Positions 1 to 12,017 of a stretch of 64,000 bases of DNA are shown here, piece after piece; position 1 is the stretch's first letter, and each line of letters begins with the position of its first letter. The stretch spans positions 1 through 64,000 of the forward strand of contig JAOWBW010001442.1 of NCBI GenBank assembly GCA_026119855.1, written 5' to 3'. Source of the DNA: Campanula takesimana. Taxonomy: Eukaryota; Streptophyta; Magnoliopsida; Asterales; Campanulaceae. A program made the translations under genes and the position numbers. The notes below the pieces were generated by a model that was not told the origin of the DNA, ran no database searches, and was given only the letters and a program-made list of their open reading frames with translations.

Positions 1-98
1 TTTTTATTATTGTTTTTGCTTAATTTAGTTTATTTATGTTTTTAGGTTATTAGTTTATATTAGTTTATTTCCCCCAATCTTGTTAAGTGACAATTACG
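1..98 (+). repeat. Ty3/gypsy LTR fragment, left of Sirevirus insertion
   Basis: AT-rich sequence lying left of the TAAAC target duplication. Its continuation is at 13475-13580 on the far side of the Sirevirus, where it runs into a TATCA terminus and a primer-binding site. I infer it is the interrupted body of an older LTR. No coding potential is seen. Confidence 0.5.
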
Positions 99-103
99 TA
101 AAC
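99..103. repeat. Target-site duplication TAAAC (left)
   Basis: The five bases TAAAC directly precede the TGTTGG terminus of the Sirevirus and recur exactly at 13475-13479 after its CCAACA terminus. This defines the insertion ends. Confidence 0.95.
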
Positions 104-1560
104 TGTTGGTCCCAAAGGGCAACAAGGGTATGAAAAATAGCTAGAGGGGGGGGGGTGAATAGCTGTTTTAAAATTCTTTTCGTACCCTTGAAAAACTCAA
201 TTGCGAATGCGCACTTTATCAAGTAAGCGTTATGAAATGCGCCTAAGTGAGTGAGTGAAATGCACAGCGGAATTTAGTAATGAAAGTAGGCGCAAAGTGA
301 TAAAGGGAGCGCAACACACACACTAAGTATTTTGGCTCAAAGTGAGTGAAATAAGGAACTAAGGCAAATGATAAAACAAACACAACACAATTCAGTTCAA
401 TCAATCTACAATGAGTAAACAAGCAAATAGTGAGTGAAAATAATAACTTGAAAGAAATGACAAGATAATAACACAAGCTATTTGGAGAGGTTCGATCAAT
501 GAAAGATCTACGTCCTCTACCAAGATGGTTAGTCTTGGATTTCTAATCGAGATCTTATATAATGAGTGAGTGTTACAAATTACAATGTTTGAGCTTATAC
601 ACTAACTCAAGATCTATTACTATGAAAGAACAAATCCAAAACAATAACCGGTGTATCTCTAAAAGATGAATCTAAATGATTAATCTTAAAGAGGTGCGTG
701 TGTGTTCTTAGAATCAAGGCTCTTTAGATCTTTGAGATGGAGAGCACAAGAAACTAAAGTGTTAAGGCTTTGAAGATCTGGGCTAAGGATGAAGGTATGA
801 AGATGTTCTTGAGAAATCTGGAAAACGAAGGCAATCTTCAAATCTTCAACAAATGCTTTGAGAGAGAAATTCTTGAAATTCTTAGCAAAACTCAGCAACT
901 TCAAAATGTTGAAGTTATGGGGTATTTATAGTGAACTTCAAAAAACTAGCCGTTGGAAATCCTTGTGGATAAGATGAGCTGTCGCTTGTTGATTGGAGCA
1001 TGCATATATTATGGCCATTTTGACACTCAACATAAATGTGACCGTTATGGACACGTGTCAACAGATTAGGCGCATATGCATCTTTTAACCACCGTTGGAT
1101 CATTGGCGTAATTTGAATTCTCTTCAAGTCTTCGAGTCTTCAATAAATCACTGAGTGTTGAATAAACACTTTGAGGCGCGTTTGAGCCAAGAGGCGCATT
1201 TAGCCAATAGGCGCACAGTAAGCGTGCGCTTAAAACAAGGGCGCAGAGGCGCGTAAGCTTATGAAGAAATCCTTATGCGCGCGCTCTAAATGGCGCAAGG
1301 CGCGAGTGAAGAGGCGCATGGCGCGTGGCGCAGGAGGCGCATAAGCGCGGCTCAAACTCACTGAGTGATTTTTCTTGAAACTTGATCTTCTTGCCCTATT
1401 TCTAAGCTATTCTATAACAATGGACAACCTAAAAAATGAAGTATAAATACTTCTTACATGTGGGTCTAAAGTCCATGAAATAAAACTTAGGTGATGGATC
1501 AATCAAATCTAATAAATCCTAATACATTAAAACTGAGATATATGTGGGGCATACCCAACA
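104..1560 (-). repeat. Sirevirus copy 1, 3' LTR
   Basis: It begins TGTTGGTCCC and ends CATACCCAACA and matches 12018-13474 almost throughout. It is the 3' LTR because the polypurine tract adjoins its inner end. It includes dense GGCGCA/GGCGCG motifs near 1170-1350. The small ORFs inside it are not genes. Confidence 0.95.
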
Positions 1561-1575
1561 ATCTCCCCCTATTTG
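1561..1575 (-). other. Polypurine tract of Sirevirus copy 1
   Basis: On the minus strand this reads AAATAGGGGGAGAT, immediately before the 3' LTR. It is the classic copia second-strand primer, and it fixes the element's orientation. Confidence 0.9.
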
Positions 1576-2091
1576 ATTGATGCCATTACCTACTATATCA
1601 AGGACAAACATTATACTTGATAAAAACATGTCCAAATGAATGAAATTGGTAATTCATGTCTCAAGTTAATGTACACACTAGTCCAAAATATAGATTCCTA
1701 ATCTATTCCAATAAGAATAAAGAGTTACATATGGAAAGATAGAAACAACAGTTTAACACATTCAAGATGATATATGATTTTTAGTTTTGAAATGTGTTTA
1801 AACCAAGTTTAAACTTAATGCATGAAAGTATGAAACAATTCAATATGATGCATTATGAATTTAAACAATATTCATTGTTCTACAAACAAGGAGTTTGAGT
1901 GAACAAGGTTTGATAATGAGTGATGCATTGTTCTCATTAAAACTTGGGGTGTAAGAGTTACAAGTTACAAGTTACAGTTTTGAATAGAACAAAAAACAAA
2001 GATGCTAAAACAAGTAAGCACAAAATCACTATCACAAAAGAGATTGTTCTTACAAAAAGATTCTAAAAATTTACAAAAAAAATAATAGAAG
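1576..2091 (-). other. Untranslated 3' stretch of Sirevirus copy 1
   Basis: About 500 bases of AT-rich sequence between the third-ORF stop codon (2092-2094) and the polypurine tract. No ORF of note and no further motif is seen. Confidence 0.7.
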
Positions 2092-5000
2092 CTAAGGGTT
2101 GGGAGGCGCATCATCTTCCTTCAATCCTTCAACGATCTCTGAAACAGAACGCTGAATTTGCTTTGCGAGCTGATGACTACGGTTCGCTAACCCTTGAGTG
2201 TCCGTGACACTGGAGTGAGTAGCAGTAATACCGTCTCTAATATAACTCAAGTGATTCACATTGATGTTTTGGTATTCATCAATGGAACGCTGAGTGATCT
2301 GCTGCTGCTGTGAAATGTTTTCTTCCAAGATTTGAATGTGAGCTTCAATGGCATTTTGAGCCGTGATAATATCTGAAGAAATATGTTCAGCGCGTCTGTC
2401 AGAGCTTGAGTGAGCAGCAGTGAAATGAGTGACGACCAACTCTTTCAGGACATCCAACTTAGATACAAGCACATTCATATTTGATTGAGACGCAGCAGAT
2501 TGAGGTATGAACGTAGGCGCAGAAGCGGTGGTTTGCGCCTGGTCAGTATGAGCTTGAACCTGAGTCTGCGCCGGAGGAGGAGAAGGAGCAGAAAGTTTGG
2601 CCTTGAGAGAGTTCATCTCCCCCTTAATGGCAGCAATCTCTTCAGATTGATCAGTGAGTAAGGAAGTAAGAAGCTCAAATTGAGACTTTATATGCGCCTG
2701 TCCTTGCTCTAAATTGGCTTGCCCCTGCTGTAAAGAATGAAGAATGGAAAGTACCTCGCTCAAATCAGGAGCAGACGGAGGAGGCGCAGGGGTAGAGAGT
2801 GGCGCATCATCTTGAAGGGGCGCAGAATCTTGAAGGGGCGCAGAAGGAGATGGAGGCGCAGGAGGAGGTGAATGAGTAGGAGACTCAAATTCATCTTCAG
2901 TTTCAATTTCAACAGTTTCAACAACAACTGTTTCAACATCAAAAGTTTCTGTTGAGATCGGATCTGGTCCAGGTGGAGGCGCAACTGGAGAAGGAGTGCG
3001 CTGAGGGATGGTCTCTTGCTCCCCCTGAACGGGTTCCTCAATGTCTGAAATGTCATCGCCGAAGAAATCAGAGAGGAGTTGTGCCCTTGACATATTGGAA
3101 GGTTGAAATTTGAATGAGGGCGCACGAGGAGTGGGGGCGCGTTGAGAAGGAGCGCGCTGGGAAGGCGCGGAAACAGAAGGCCCTTTCTCAATATCTGCGC
3201 TTGATCCGGCGCCTTTCATGCGCTCTAACTTTTCTGACTCAGCAGCTTGTTTGGCTAGAAAGTCTTCATCTCTTTTTCGTTGAGCCTCAAGCCTGCTGGC
3301 TTCCTGCGCTAGCCTCAGATCTCGCTCATCATCAGTTTCAAATCTAGTGCGTTTGACAGGCGCAGGAGTAGGGTCATCAACTACCCGTTTGCCTTTGCTT
3401 TATCTGCGCCTGGCACTGGATCTGCGCTTTGTCTAGCGCTTGCTTTTACTGCGCTCTTTAATAATGGTGCGCTTTTAAGGACTGGCGCATCATCGGACTC
3501 TGTGTCTTCATCTACTAAGCCTTCAACAGTCTTGATTTGGATTCCTTTTGCGCGCTTTGTGGGCTTCTTCCTGCGCTTCTTGAGGTCCAAACTAGCTTTA
3601 CCAAACATTGGAACATCGTTGATCTTGTACTCCGGATTCTCATTCAAAAACTTAACTAACTCAGGGTAAGTTAGAAAAAGTTTTGTGAGAATAAGGCAGT
3701 GTGAGCGGAATCGGGTCTTTCCATCACTTTTGTTCTTCACAAATTTATCAATTTGCTCACGCAGAGTCTTGAACAGAATATGAGGCCAGTGAAGCTTCTC
3801 CTTGGCCATGATAGCAGCTGTGTATTCCCATTGTTCACCGTGAATCGGTTTACGTTCCCAGTTTTGAACACTATTGAAGTTCCCACCAAGTGAGCGATGT
3901 GAGTCAAGAGTTCTCCACCATCTCGAATTTCGGTGTTTTTGATATTGTTTTGAAGCGTGGGAATATTTAGAAGTGAGGCAGCCATCTTGTTCTGATCATC
4001 AATTGAGTAAGTCATCGGGCGCCCAATAATGCGATCTTCACCGGTAGATGGAAAACCGAGCAAGTGTCGAATCACAGATGATGAAATATGGACGTCAACA
4101 TTTTGAACGCGCGCCTCAATCCGGTAGTGAGTGCGCCATTTATTTACGTCAATTTCCACTAGAACAGCAGTGGAGAAGAACTCATCCACGAGGAGCGCAG
4201 AGAAGAAATCTTGGTCCATGGTGAATAAAGGGAGCAGACCAGCGACGCGCAGAGTCTCTATTATTTCTCTTCCCATCACTTCACCAGATAACTCCAATAG
4301 ATCAAGAGTTTCTTCAAGTTTGAAATTTGCAAGGTCCTGAAAAAAATGATTGATGTTAGAAGTGATATAGGCGCATAGAAACATAAAATGATCAAAGTAA
4401 CATAGGCGTATGAAATATATAGGCGCATAATTGAAACAGCGCACAAAATTATAGAGAATCAAGGCGCATGATTGAATTAGGCGCATAAAATATTGAAGGC
4501 GCATAGAGTTACAAGGCGCATAATATGGTTCTATGTGAATACTAAGGAAAAATTAAAACAACGAAATTTGACTAAGTACGAAGTTAGGCGCATAAGGTTT
4601 TTAGGCGCAGAATGATTTAAGCGCATATACAAGTAGAGGCGCATAAATCATTCAGGCGCATAAAAAATAGGCGCATAAAGAAGTACATAGGCGCATGACG
4701 TGAAAATTTTTATTTAGAAAGAAAAACAAACAACAAGCATTCAAATGAAAGAAATGAAAATCAAAAAGTTCAAATTTTCGAAAACAAGTTAGAAAATTTT
4801 TAGAGACCAAAACATGCATAAATGACGAAGAACACGAAGAACGACCCTTGAATGCTCGAAGAACACCAAGAACACGAAAATCATGAAACTTCACCAAACT
4901 AGACAAATAATATATCAAAATGACCGCATGACGACAAGGAATCTAAATATGCAAACAAAAATAAGAACAAATCAATAATGAAAGCACAATGATCAAAAGA

Positions 5001-5227
5001 ATGCCGAAAATTTTGAAAAATTTTGAAAACAAAACTCAGATTTGTAACAAACAGAGCATTGATCGTTAAAATGTTGGTTTTAAATCATCAAAGAAAATGA
5101 ATCCGGGTTTAAAAAAAAACGAAAACATCACTGAAAATGACGAAAAAACAGAAATATAAGGAGATTAAAGGTTGAGAATTCATACCATATCGTCTTGTGT
5201 AGATGTTGATGCTTTCTTAGGACCCAT
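2092..5227 (-). pseudogene. Spliced third ORF of Sirevirus (putative plant transposon protein), frameshifted
   Basis: Extra gene downstream of pol. Exon 1 (5227-5186) encodes MGPKKASTSTQDDM and ends at a GTATGA donor. An 849-nt intron (5185-4337) ends in a T-run plus CAG acceptor, and exon 2 starts at 4336 with the frame kept. The first part of exon 2 has a globular domain with VIRHLLGFPS near 4040-4080, like the uncharacterised plant transposon protein domain in retroelement third ORFs. It is followed by a basic/acidic region, Ala-Pro-rich low complexity, and a C-terminal Gln-rich helical region ending at 2092. Two frameshifts (near 3800-3880 and near 3385) break copy 1. Function is unknown. 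Although Sirevirus third ORFs are often called env-like, I see no signal peptide or membrane segment in the spliced product. Confidence 0.72.
4337..5185 (-). other. Intron of the Sirevirus third ORF
   Basis: GT (5185-5184) to AG (4338-4337) interval between the two coding exons. Its 3' half holds more than ten copies of the GGCGCA(T/A) motif (4370-4690). Hydrophobic translations of this stretch are intron read-through rather than a membrane domain. Confidence 0.65.
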
Positions 5228-5363
5228 AAACTTATATATATGAATGTAAAATGAAGAAGAAAAATGAAGATGAAGAGAAGGAGACGAGTCTGGGAGAGAG
5301 GGAGTGAGACGGGGAGAGAGAGAGAAATAGAGTAGGTGAGAAGAGAGGAAGGTGATGATGTGT

Positions 5364-5370
5364 TTTTATA
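5364..5370 (-). promoter_or_regulatory. TATA box of the Sirevirus third ORF
   Basis: TATAAAA on the minus strand, about 137 bases before the ATG at 5227. It is followed by a CT-rich leader (5240-5340), as in plant 5' untranslated regions. The layout suggests an internal promoter for the third ORF. Transcription is inferred, not shown. Confidence 0.55.
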
Positions 5371-6141
5371 GGTTTAGGTTTAAAATTTGCACTGATAAAG
5401 CAAAACACAGTCAAAATTTAAAAAGATGAGAAGTTGAAGGGATGGCATTTATGAGGGATTTGAAATGGCGGCTCATCATGATAGGTGCATTAAATGCTGA
5501 ATGACACAAAGTGTCATGATGTGACATTTAGGTTTTGAAAAACTGCTCCACTTTCCCTTTAAGTGTATGAGCAATTTTGACTAATTTTTGCACAAACACC
5601 AAAACATCTATTTTGGTGTAAGTTTGGGGTGCAAGAAATATATCCCAGAAAATAAAATTTTTCGAAAAGCGTAAAAACGAGGGAAAAATTTTAATTGCAC
5701 AAGTACCCTTGAACAATTAAAGGAATGTCAAAAGACATAGATTCCTATAATAAATGAACAGAATGAACATACCTGGTACTTGTGTATTTATTACGTTCAA
5801 TCATTGAAATTGAATTTTGAGAAATGATTGAGCCGCAATAGTTAATGCGCGCATGAAGAGGCGCATTACTTCAGCAAGGCGCATACTCATCTAGGCGCAT
5901 TATTCATCAAGGCGCATTACACATCAAGGCGCGCAAAGATGGTTGAGCGCGCGCATGAATTGATAGGCGCGCAGATATTGTGCGCGCAGAAAACGAGAGA
6001 TGGCGCGCGCAGTTAGTAAGGCGCATAGATGGCGCATAATTTCCTTGAAACTTTTGAAAAATTGATTTAATCATTTGTACCTAATATACTCATAACTCAA
6101 CACAACATAAAATCATTAGTATTGACAAAACTATATTGAAT
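5371..6141 (-). other. Spacer between pol and third ORF, TGCGCC-rich
   Basis: Non-coding region between the pol stop (6142-6144) and the third-ORF TATA box. Positions 5840-6040 are packed with GGCGCA and GCGCGC words. A short antisense-looking ORF at 5528-5716 has no recognisable similarity. Confidence 0.6.
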
Positions 6142-9100
6142 TTAGTTGAGTTCAAGCATACCCATTTCACCTCTCAAAAACATGAACCGTTTCGCGTCAA
6201 GTGCTTTAGTTAGAATGTCGGCGATTTGATAGTCGGTTCCCACGTGTTCCAAATGAATATTGCCTTTTCCACGTGGTCTTTGAGGAAGTGATATTTGATG
6301 TCGATGTGCTTGGTCTTTGAGTGCATGACAGGATTTTCAGAACCGCAATTGTTGATGTATTGTCGCAGTAGATGGGACAATTTTCTTCGATGATATCATA
6401 GTCCACCAATTGCGCTTCATCCAGAGTATTCACAACAACTGCTTCCCGAAGCACATCCCGCAGCTATTTCGGCTTCGGTTGTTGAGACAGATACTGAAGC
6501 TTGTTTCTTACTCGCCCATGACACAAGTCTATATCCGAGGAAATGACAAGTGCCACTTGTGCTTTTCCTATCAATTGTGCACGCTGCATAATCCGCATCT
6601 GAGTAACCTACAAGTTTAAAGTTCGAATCTTTGGTGTACCAAAGTCCAAGGTTAACAGTGCCAGAGAGATATCTTATAATACGTTTCACAGCAATTAAGT
6701 GTGCTTCTCTAGGGTCGGATTGATAACGAGCACAAACACAAACACTAAACATAATATCGGGCCTGCTAGCAGTAAGATAAAGGAGTGAGCCAATCATACC
6801 TCGATAGAGCGTTTGATCAACACGTTTACCTTTTAGATCTTTGTCGAGTTTGTTGCCGGTGGCCATTGGAGTATCGTATGATTTAGCGTTCTCAAGTCCA
6901 AACTTCTTGATTAAGTCCTTTGTGTATTTGGATTGGTTGATAAAAATGCCTTCACTCATTTGCTTGATTTGAAGCCCGAGGAAGAATGTGAGTTCTCCCA
7001 TCATGCTCATTTCAAACTTGCTCTTCATTAGTTTCTCAAAACGCTTGCACAACAATTCATTAGTAGAACCAAATATAATATCATCAACATAAATTTGAAC
7101 AAGTAATTTATGACCATTATGTTTGGCAATGAAAAGAGTTGTATCGATTTTACCGCGAGTGAAGCCTTTTTCGATGAGAAACTTGGATAGTGTATCATAC
7201 CATGCTCTTGGTGCTTGTTTGAGTCCCATACAAAGCTTTCTGGAGTTTGTACACATGATTTGGAAATTGTGAATCTTCAAACCCAGGTGGTTGAGCAACA
7301 TAGACTTGTTCTTGGAGTTCACCATTTAGAAACGCGCTCTTCACATCCATTTGATATAACTTGAAGTTCTTGTGAGCGGCGTAAGCTAGAAATAATCTGA
7401 TAGCTTCAAGTCTTGCTACGGCGCAAAAGTTTCATCGTAATCAATTCCTTCTTCTTGCCTATAGCCTTGTGCAACCATCTTGCTTTGTTTCTCGTGATGG
7501 TTCCATTCTCATCCATCTTGTTCCTGAACACCCATTTCGTACCAATCACTCCTTGATCATTTGGTCTTGGAACAAGAGTCCAAAACCTTACATCGTTCAA
7601 ATTGATTGAGTTCTTCTTGCATTGCAATAACCCAATTAGGATCTTGGAGTGCTTCATCAGCCTTCTTCGTTCAATTTGAGAGATAAAAGCAGTGTAAGCA
7701 TCAAAGTTTGTAGCTCTCCTTGTACGAACACCAACTTGTAAATCACCGATGATATTAGCAATTGGGTGACCTCTAACTTCACGAATTTCAGGAGGTAAGT
7801 TAGGTTGAGTCGTAGAAACTTGAAGATCTTCAATTGGTACCTCTTCACCAGATTCAAAGTCATTGAAATTTGGGGGTTGAACTGGCTCAGAATTGAAATT
7901 TGGGTTTACACCAGATGCAGCAGTAGAAATAGGCGCGTAAGAGGAATCATGAGGCGCATCATTTGAGTGAGGCGCAATAGAGGATTCACCAGGCGCATAA
8001 TACATTGAATTAGGCGCATTTGATGTAGATGGATTTCCTTGTGTTGATAGATTCTGACCTTGAGTGGGCGCAATGTAAATAGGAGCACCTGTATCATTTA
8101 ACTCAATAGAATCATCAGCAACATTTGGAGCCAAATGTGGCTCAAGGAGAGAATGTTCATCAAAAGTAACATGTACAGATTCAACTATCACTAATGTAGT
8201 TCTATTGAAAACACGAAAAGCTTTAGAGTGTTTGGCATACCCAACAAAAATACCTTCGTCGGCTTTGGCATCGAATTTACCTCTATGTTCGTTTCCGTTG
8301 TAGAGGATATAGCATTTGCAACCAAAGATCTTGAAGAATGCAATGTTGGGAGTTCTACCACGCCAAGTTCATACGGCGTCTTGTTGTGAAGTTTGTTGAT
8401 GAGGAACGATTTTGAGTAAAACATGCAGTGTTGATAGCTTCTTCCCAAAAGTACTTAGGCAATTTAGCTTCAGCTATCATCGTCTTTCCCGCTTCAATCA
8501 ACGTTCTATTCTTTCGTTCAACGACGCCATTTTGTTGAGGAACTCCGGCGGTTGAAAAGTTGTGATCTATCCCATGATCTTCACAATATCGAGCAACACC
8601 GTTATTTTTGAATTCTGTTCCATTGTCGGATCGAACACTAACGATGTCATCTTCTTTTTGGGTTTGGAGCAGTCGAAATAAGGTAGTGAGAATATCATAA
8701 CAATCATCTTTTGTAATCATCATCTCTACCCATGTATATCTTGAATAATCATCCACCACAACTAGAGTATACTTGTTTCTACGAATGCTTGCGGTGGAAA
8801 CTGGTCCAAATAGATCAATGTGAAGCAGTTGCAAACATCTTGTAGTTGAAGGATTTGACTTGCTTGAAAATGACTGCTTCGGTTGTTTGCCAAGTTGACA
8901 TGCGGCGCACTTTTTGTCATGATGATCAGCAACTTTGGGAAGTCCTTTGACAAGATTATTCCTGCTGAGTTTAGATAGATACTTGAAGTTCAAGTGACTT
9001 AAGCGCTTGTGCCACAGCCAACTATTTTCGTTCACACTTTTTGCTACAAAACAAAGATTAGTACTAGAGTTCATACTATGAAAATCAATAATATAAATAT

Positions 9101-9470
9101 TTGTCTTACGATATCCCGTGAGTAAGATAGCTCCAGTTTTGCCATTCTTGATAAGACATTGCGTTGAAGTAAAATGGCATTCTAATCCTTTGTCGCAGAA
9201 TTGAGATATGGATAATAAGTTGTGCTTGAGCCCTTCCACGAGTGAGACTCTTTCAATGCACACTTTGTCTTTCTTGAGCTTTCCATATGCTACAACTTGA
9301 CCTTTGTTATTATCGCCAAATGTTACGGAGGGACCTCTTTCTTCATGGACATCTTCTAATAAGGATTCATCTCCAGTCATGTGTCTTGAACACCCACTAT
9401 CGAGAATCCATTCATAATTTCTAGCTTTTGAAGATCCAGCCATGAAACAAAGAACCTGAAATATAGACAT
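6142..9470 (-). pseudogene. Sirevirus copy 1 pol (protease-integrase-RT-RNase H), frameshifted
   Basis: Copia polyprotein enzymes. The protease active site ILDSGCSRHMTG lies near 9400. A GAG-pre-integrase zinc segment (HKRLSHLNF, then CAACQLGK) lies near 8880-9020. The integrase core has D (LLHIDLFGP), D (RSDNGTEF) and E (QQNGVVERKNR), near 8520-8850. Reverse transcriptase has GLKQAPRAWY and the catalytic IYVDDIIFG near 7090. RNase H has SDADYA near 6600 and ends with the family-typical tail at 6142. Frames change near 8400, 8190, 7400-7330 and 6400, so no single polyprotein can be made. It starts in the +1 frame about 37 bases after the gag stop, as in copy 2. Confidence 0.9.
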
Positions 9471-9507
9471 TTAAGCAGGTCCCCTTTATTCCTTTTGGGT
9501 CCTAGGG

Positions 9508-11944
9508 TTAGCAACTTTTGACAACCCACTCTTGCTTGACCTTAGGATTTTTACGTCCTTTGGCATTGGGAGTGAATCGCAAAAGGCATTCCACGGCCTT
9601 GTGTCCTGAACAATCACAAATGGAACAATGATGAAAGCCACCAATCACGTGAGTTTTCACAAACTCTTTACTTTTCTTGGGGATGGCATTCTTCTTTGGG
9701 TCAGATGAACTAGACTTAACAAAATCTTTCTTTTGAAATTTTGGAGCGCTTTTTCTCGAAGGGCGCATAGGGCTAGGAGGCGCACGGCGATGAGGCGCAC
9801 GGCGATGAGGCGCGTGGCTCTTAGGCGCATAATGAGCACTCGGAGAAGGAGCGCGCCTATTTTCAAGAATGATTTTGCTAGGAGATGGTTCATCTGTAGC
9901 TATATCTTTCCCATTAGCTTTCCCAAATTGCTTCGTTGGGTAGACATAATGGAATGTTTGTCTCTTGACTTTTTCATGTCCTTTACCCATTGAATTAGAA
10001 TGTTTTTCCTTGGGAATTTCAAGAGTTTGTTGGTTGGTAAATTCACTATCTCTTTCAGCACAGACATCACATTTAAAGTTGTCACTAGTTGATGAGAATC
10101 CCAAGCCACTTTTATCACCACTGACTTTTTGGGACTCAAATATATTCTCCATAGTGACACGAGAATTGGACCACTCATTTGTAATCTTTTTAAGATCAGT
10201 GATTTGAGCAACCAATTCATCGTTTTGAACTTTAAGAAGTGAGTTCTGTTCTGTTAGAAAAGTGTTTTTAACGGTAAGAGGAGTCATGCTTTTTATCTGC
10301 TCCTTAAGGAGGGTGAGTTCAGATTTAAGTAGAGATTTCTCGGTCTTAAGCTGGGAAATTTCATCACATGATAGTGCTAAAGCTTCCTTCATACTATCAA
10401 ATCTAGTAATTACCTTTTCAGCCTTTTTGAACAATTTTTCTTGTTCAGCAATCACTTCATCATTGATTTTGGAGATGGAGCAGTTGGTTCAACCTGTGGT
10501 CTAATGTATGCTCCTTTTCTCAATTTGTTCCTTGCTCCAAGATCACATCGTGAGAATAACAATCCACCATCGTTTTGAGCCGGAGTGAGAAATCCTTGTT
10601 CAACGAGCTCGCTGATGGTTGGTCCTTTCTTCTTTTTCGCTTCTTGAAAACCTGCAGATTTCTTGATAGGTTTGTTCAAGGCATTCATATCGGGAACATC
10701 CTTGGAGAAGTCATCATCAGAATCATAAGCATCAACTTCATCATCATTTGCCATCAAACAAACAAGTCCATCATCGGAATCTTCATCGCTCTCATCGGAG
10801 TCTGTTTCAATCCAAGTATTGTGCTCATTTGCTGGTGCTTCTTCTTCAGCAACCATTCCCTTGTGTCGAGTGAACTTGGGAGTGAATTTAGGAGTATGGC
10901 TGCTCTTCTTCTGCATATATTCAAATTTGGGGATCGGGCAGCTTGATGCAAAATGTCCGGGTTTCCTGCAATTAAAACAAACAAGATCTTCTTTTCTTTT
11001 TGAATCACTGCTCCTTGAAAACTTTTGAGGAGCTTTGCTGGTAGATCCTTGAAATTTGTTGGTTGAGCCGGGTCTTGAGAATTTCTGAACTTTTGAAATT
11101 TCTTCACAAATAAAGCGAAGTCTTCATCATCCATGTCTAATAGCTCAGAAGTAGAAATTTTGGGATCGGAGCTTTTCTCATCTTGTACAGGCGCAGGTGT
11201 AGGCGCAGGAGTAGGCGCGGCTTCTCTGTGCGCCATCATAGCCATAGATTTTGACTTTCCTTCAGTTTCACTGATTCGTTGGAGTTTGAGTTCGTAAACT
11301 TTGAGATTTGCATATAGGTTCCTTAAAGTCCAAACATCTAAAGTTCCAGCGTCTTCAAGAGCGCTAGATTTATGAAGGTATCTTGATCCAAAAGCTTGTA
11401 GAAAATTTACATTCAAATCTTTGTTGGTAAACTTCATGCCAAGTGAAATACATAGATTGATAATTTCACAGTAGCGTTCATAAGTTTGCCTTAAGTTTTC
11501 ACCGGGGAGTTGAGAGAAATTGTTGAATCTCTTTTGAACTTCGTATTTCTTGTTCTCCTTGCAAACGGTGTCTCCTTCAATATGCTCTTCAATAGCATCC
11601 CATAGCTCATTTGCAGTAGCACAATGCATGACTTGTTGTTTCATCGCCGTGCTTAGAGTGCTTAGAAGAATGTTTCTTGCTTTGCCATCATTTGCGACTC
11701 TTCTAATTTCTTCCTCGGTCCATTCTTCCCTTGGTTTTAGGACAGTAGGTTGAGCAGCGTTGGTGCGTGGATTTGGATTCGCCTTCATCGGAATATAAGG
11801 TCCATAAACGACGGTGTCATGGAGCCTTTCATCGATTGAGTTGAGATGAGTCAATATGCTGAATTTCCATACGTCAAAATGATCTTCATCAAAGACCGGA
11901 ACGTGAGTGTAGTTTGCAGTTGCCATAGGTTTTGAGTTTGCCAT
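9508..11944 (-). pseudogene. Sirevirus copy 1 gag, frameshifted
   Basis: Capsid/nucleocapsid protein. The ATG at 11944 opens a domain with the copia gag pattern (WKFSILTHL, then ANELWDAIEEHIEG and YERYCEIINL). A CCHC knuckle, CFNCRKPGHFASSC in copy 2, lies near 10940-10985 but is out of frame here because of a one-base deletion near 11085. Next come an acidic spacer (ESDEDSDDG), a coiled coil (near 10200-10430), an Ala-Pro/Arg stretch and a second knuckle, CSICDCSGHKAVEC. A second frameshift lies near 10450. A large gag with coiled coil is usual for Sireviruses. Stop codon is at 9508-9510. Confidence 0.9.
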
Positions 11945-12017
11945 TTAGAATCGGCACCCAAGCTGTTAAGCTTGAAAAACGAAAATGTTTTATAAAGGTG
12001 TTTGCTCTGATACCACT
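11945..12017 (-). other. Leader and tRNA primer-binding site of Sirevirus copy 1
   Basis: Short leader between the 5' LTR and the gag ATG. At 12004-12015 the minus strand reads TGGTATCAGAGC, complementary to the 3' end of initiator tRNA-Met. Confidence 0.92.

Noticed and set aside
243..476. 77-codon ORF repeated at 12154 and 57804
   Set aside because: It lies inside the Sirevirus LTR, antisense or sense depending on copy, with no domain. It repeats only because the LTR repeats.
3737..4504. Hydrophobic N-terminus of the minus ORF as an envelope-like membrane domain
   Set aside because: The hydrophobic part (4337-4504) lies in the predicted intron. After splicing to the exon at 5227-5186 it is absent.
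9965..11028. Plus-strand ORFs across Sirevirus gag
   Set aside because: Shadows of the gag frames on the minus strand; copy 2 shows the same shadows in mirror.
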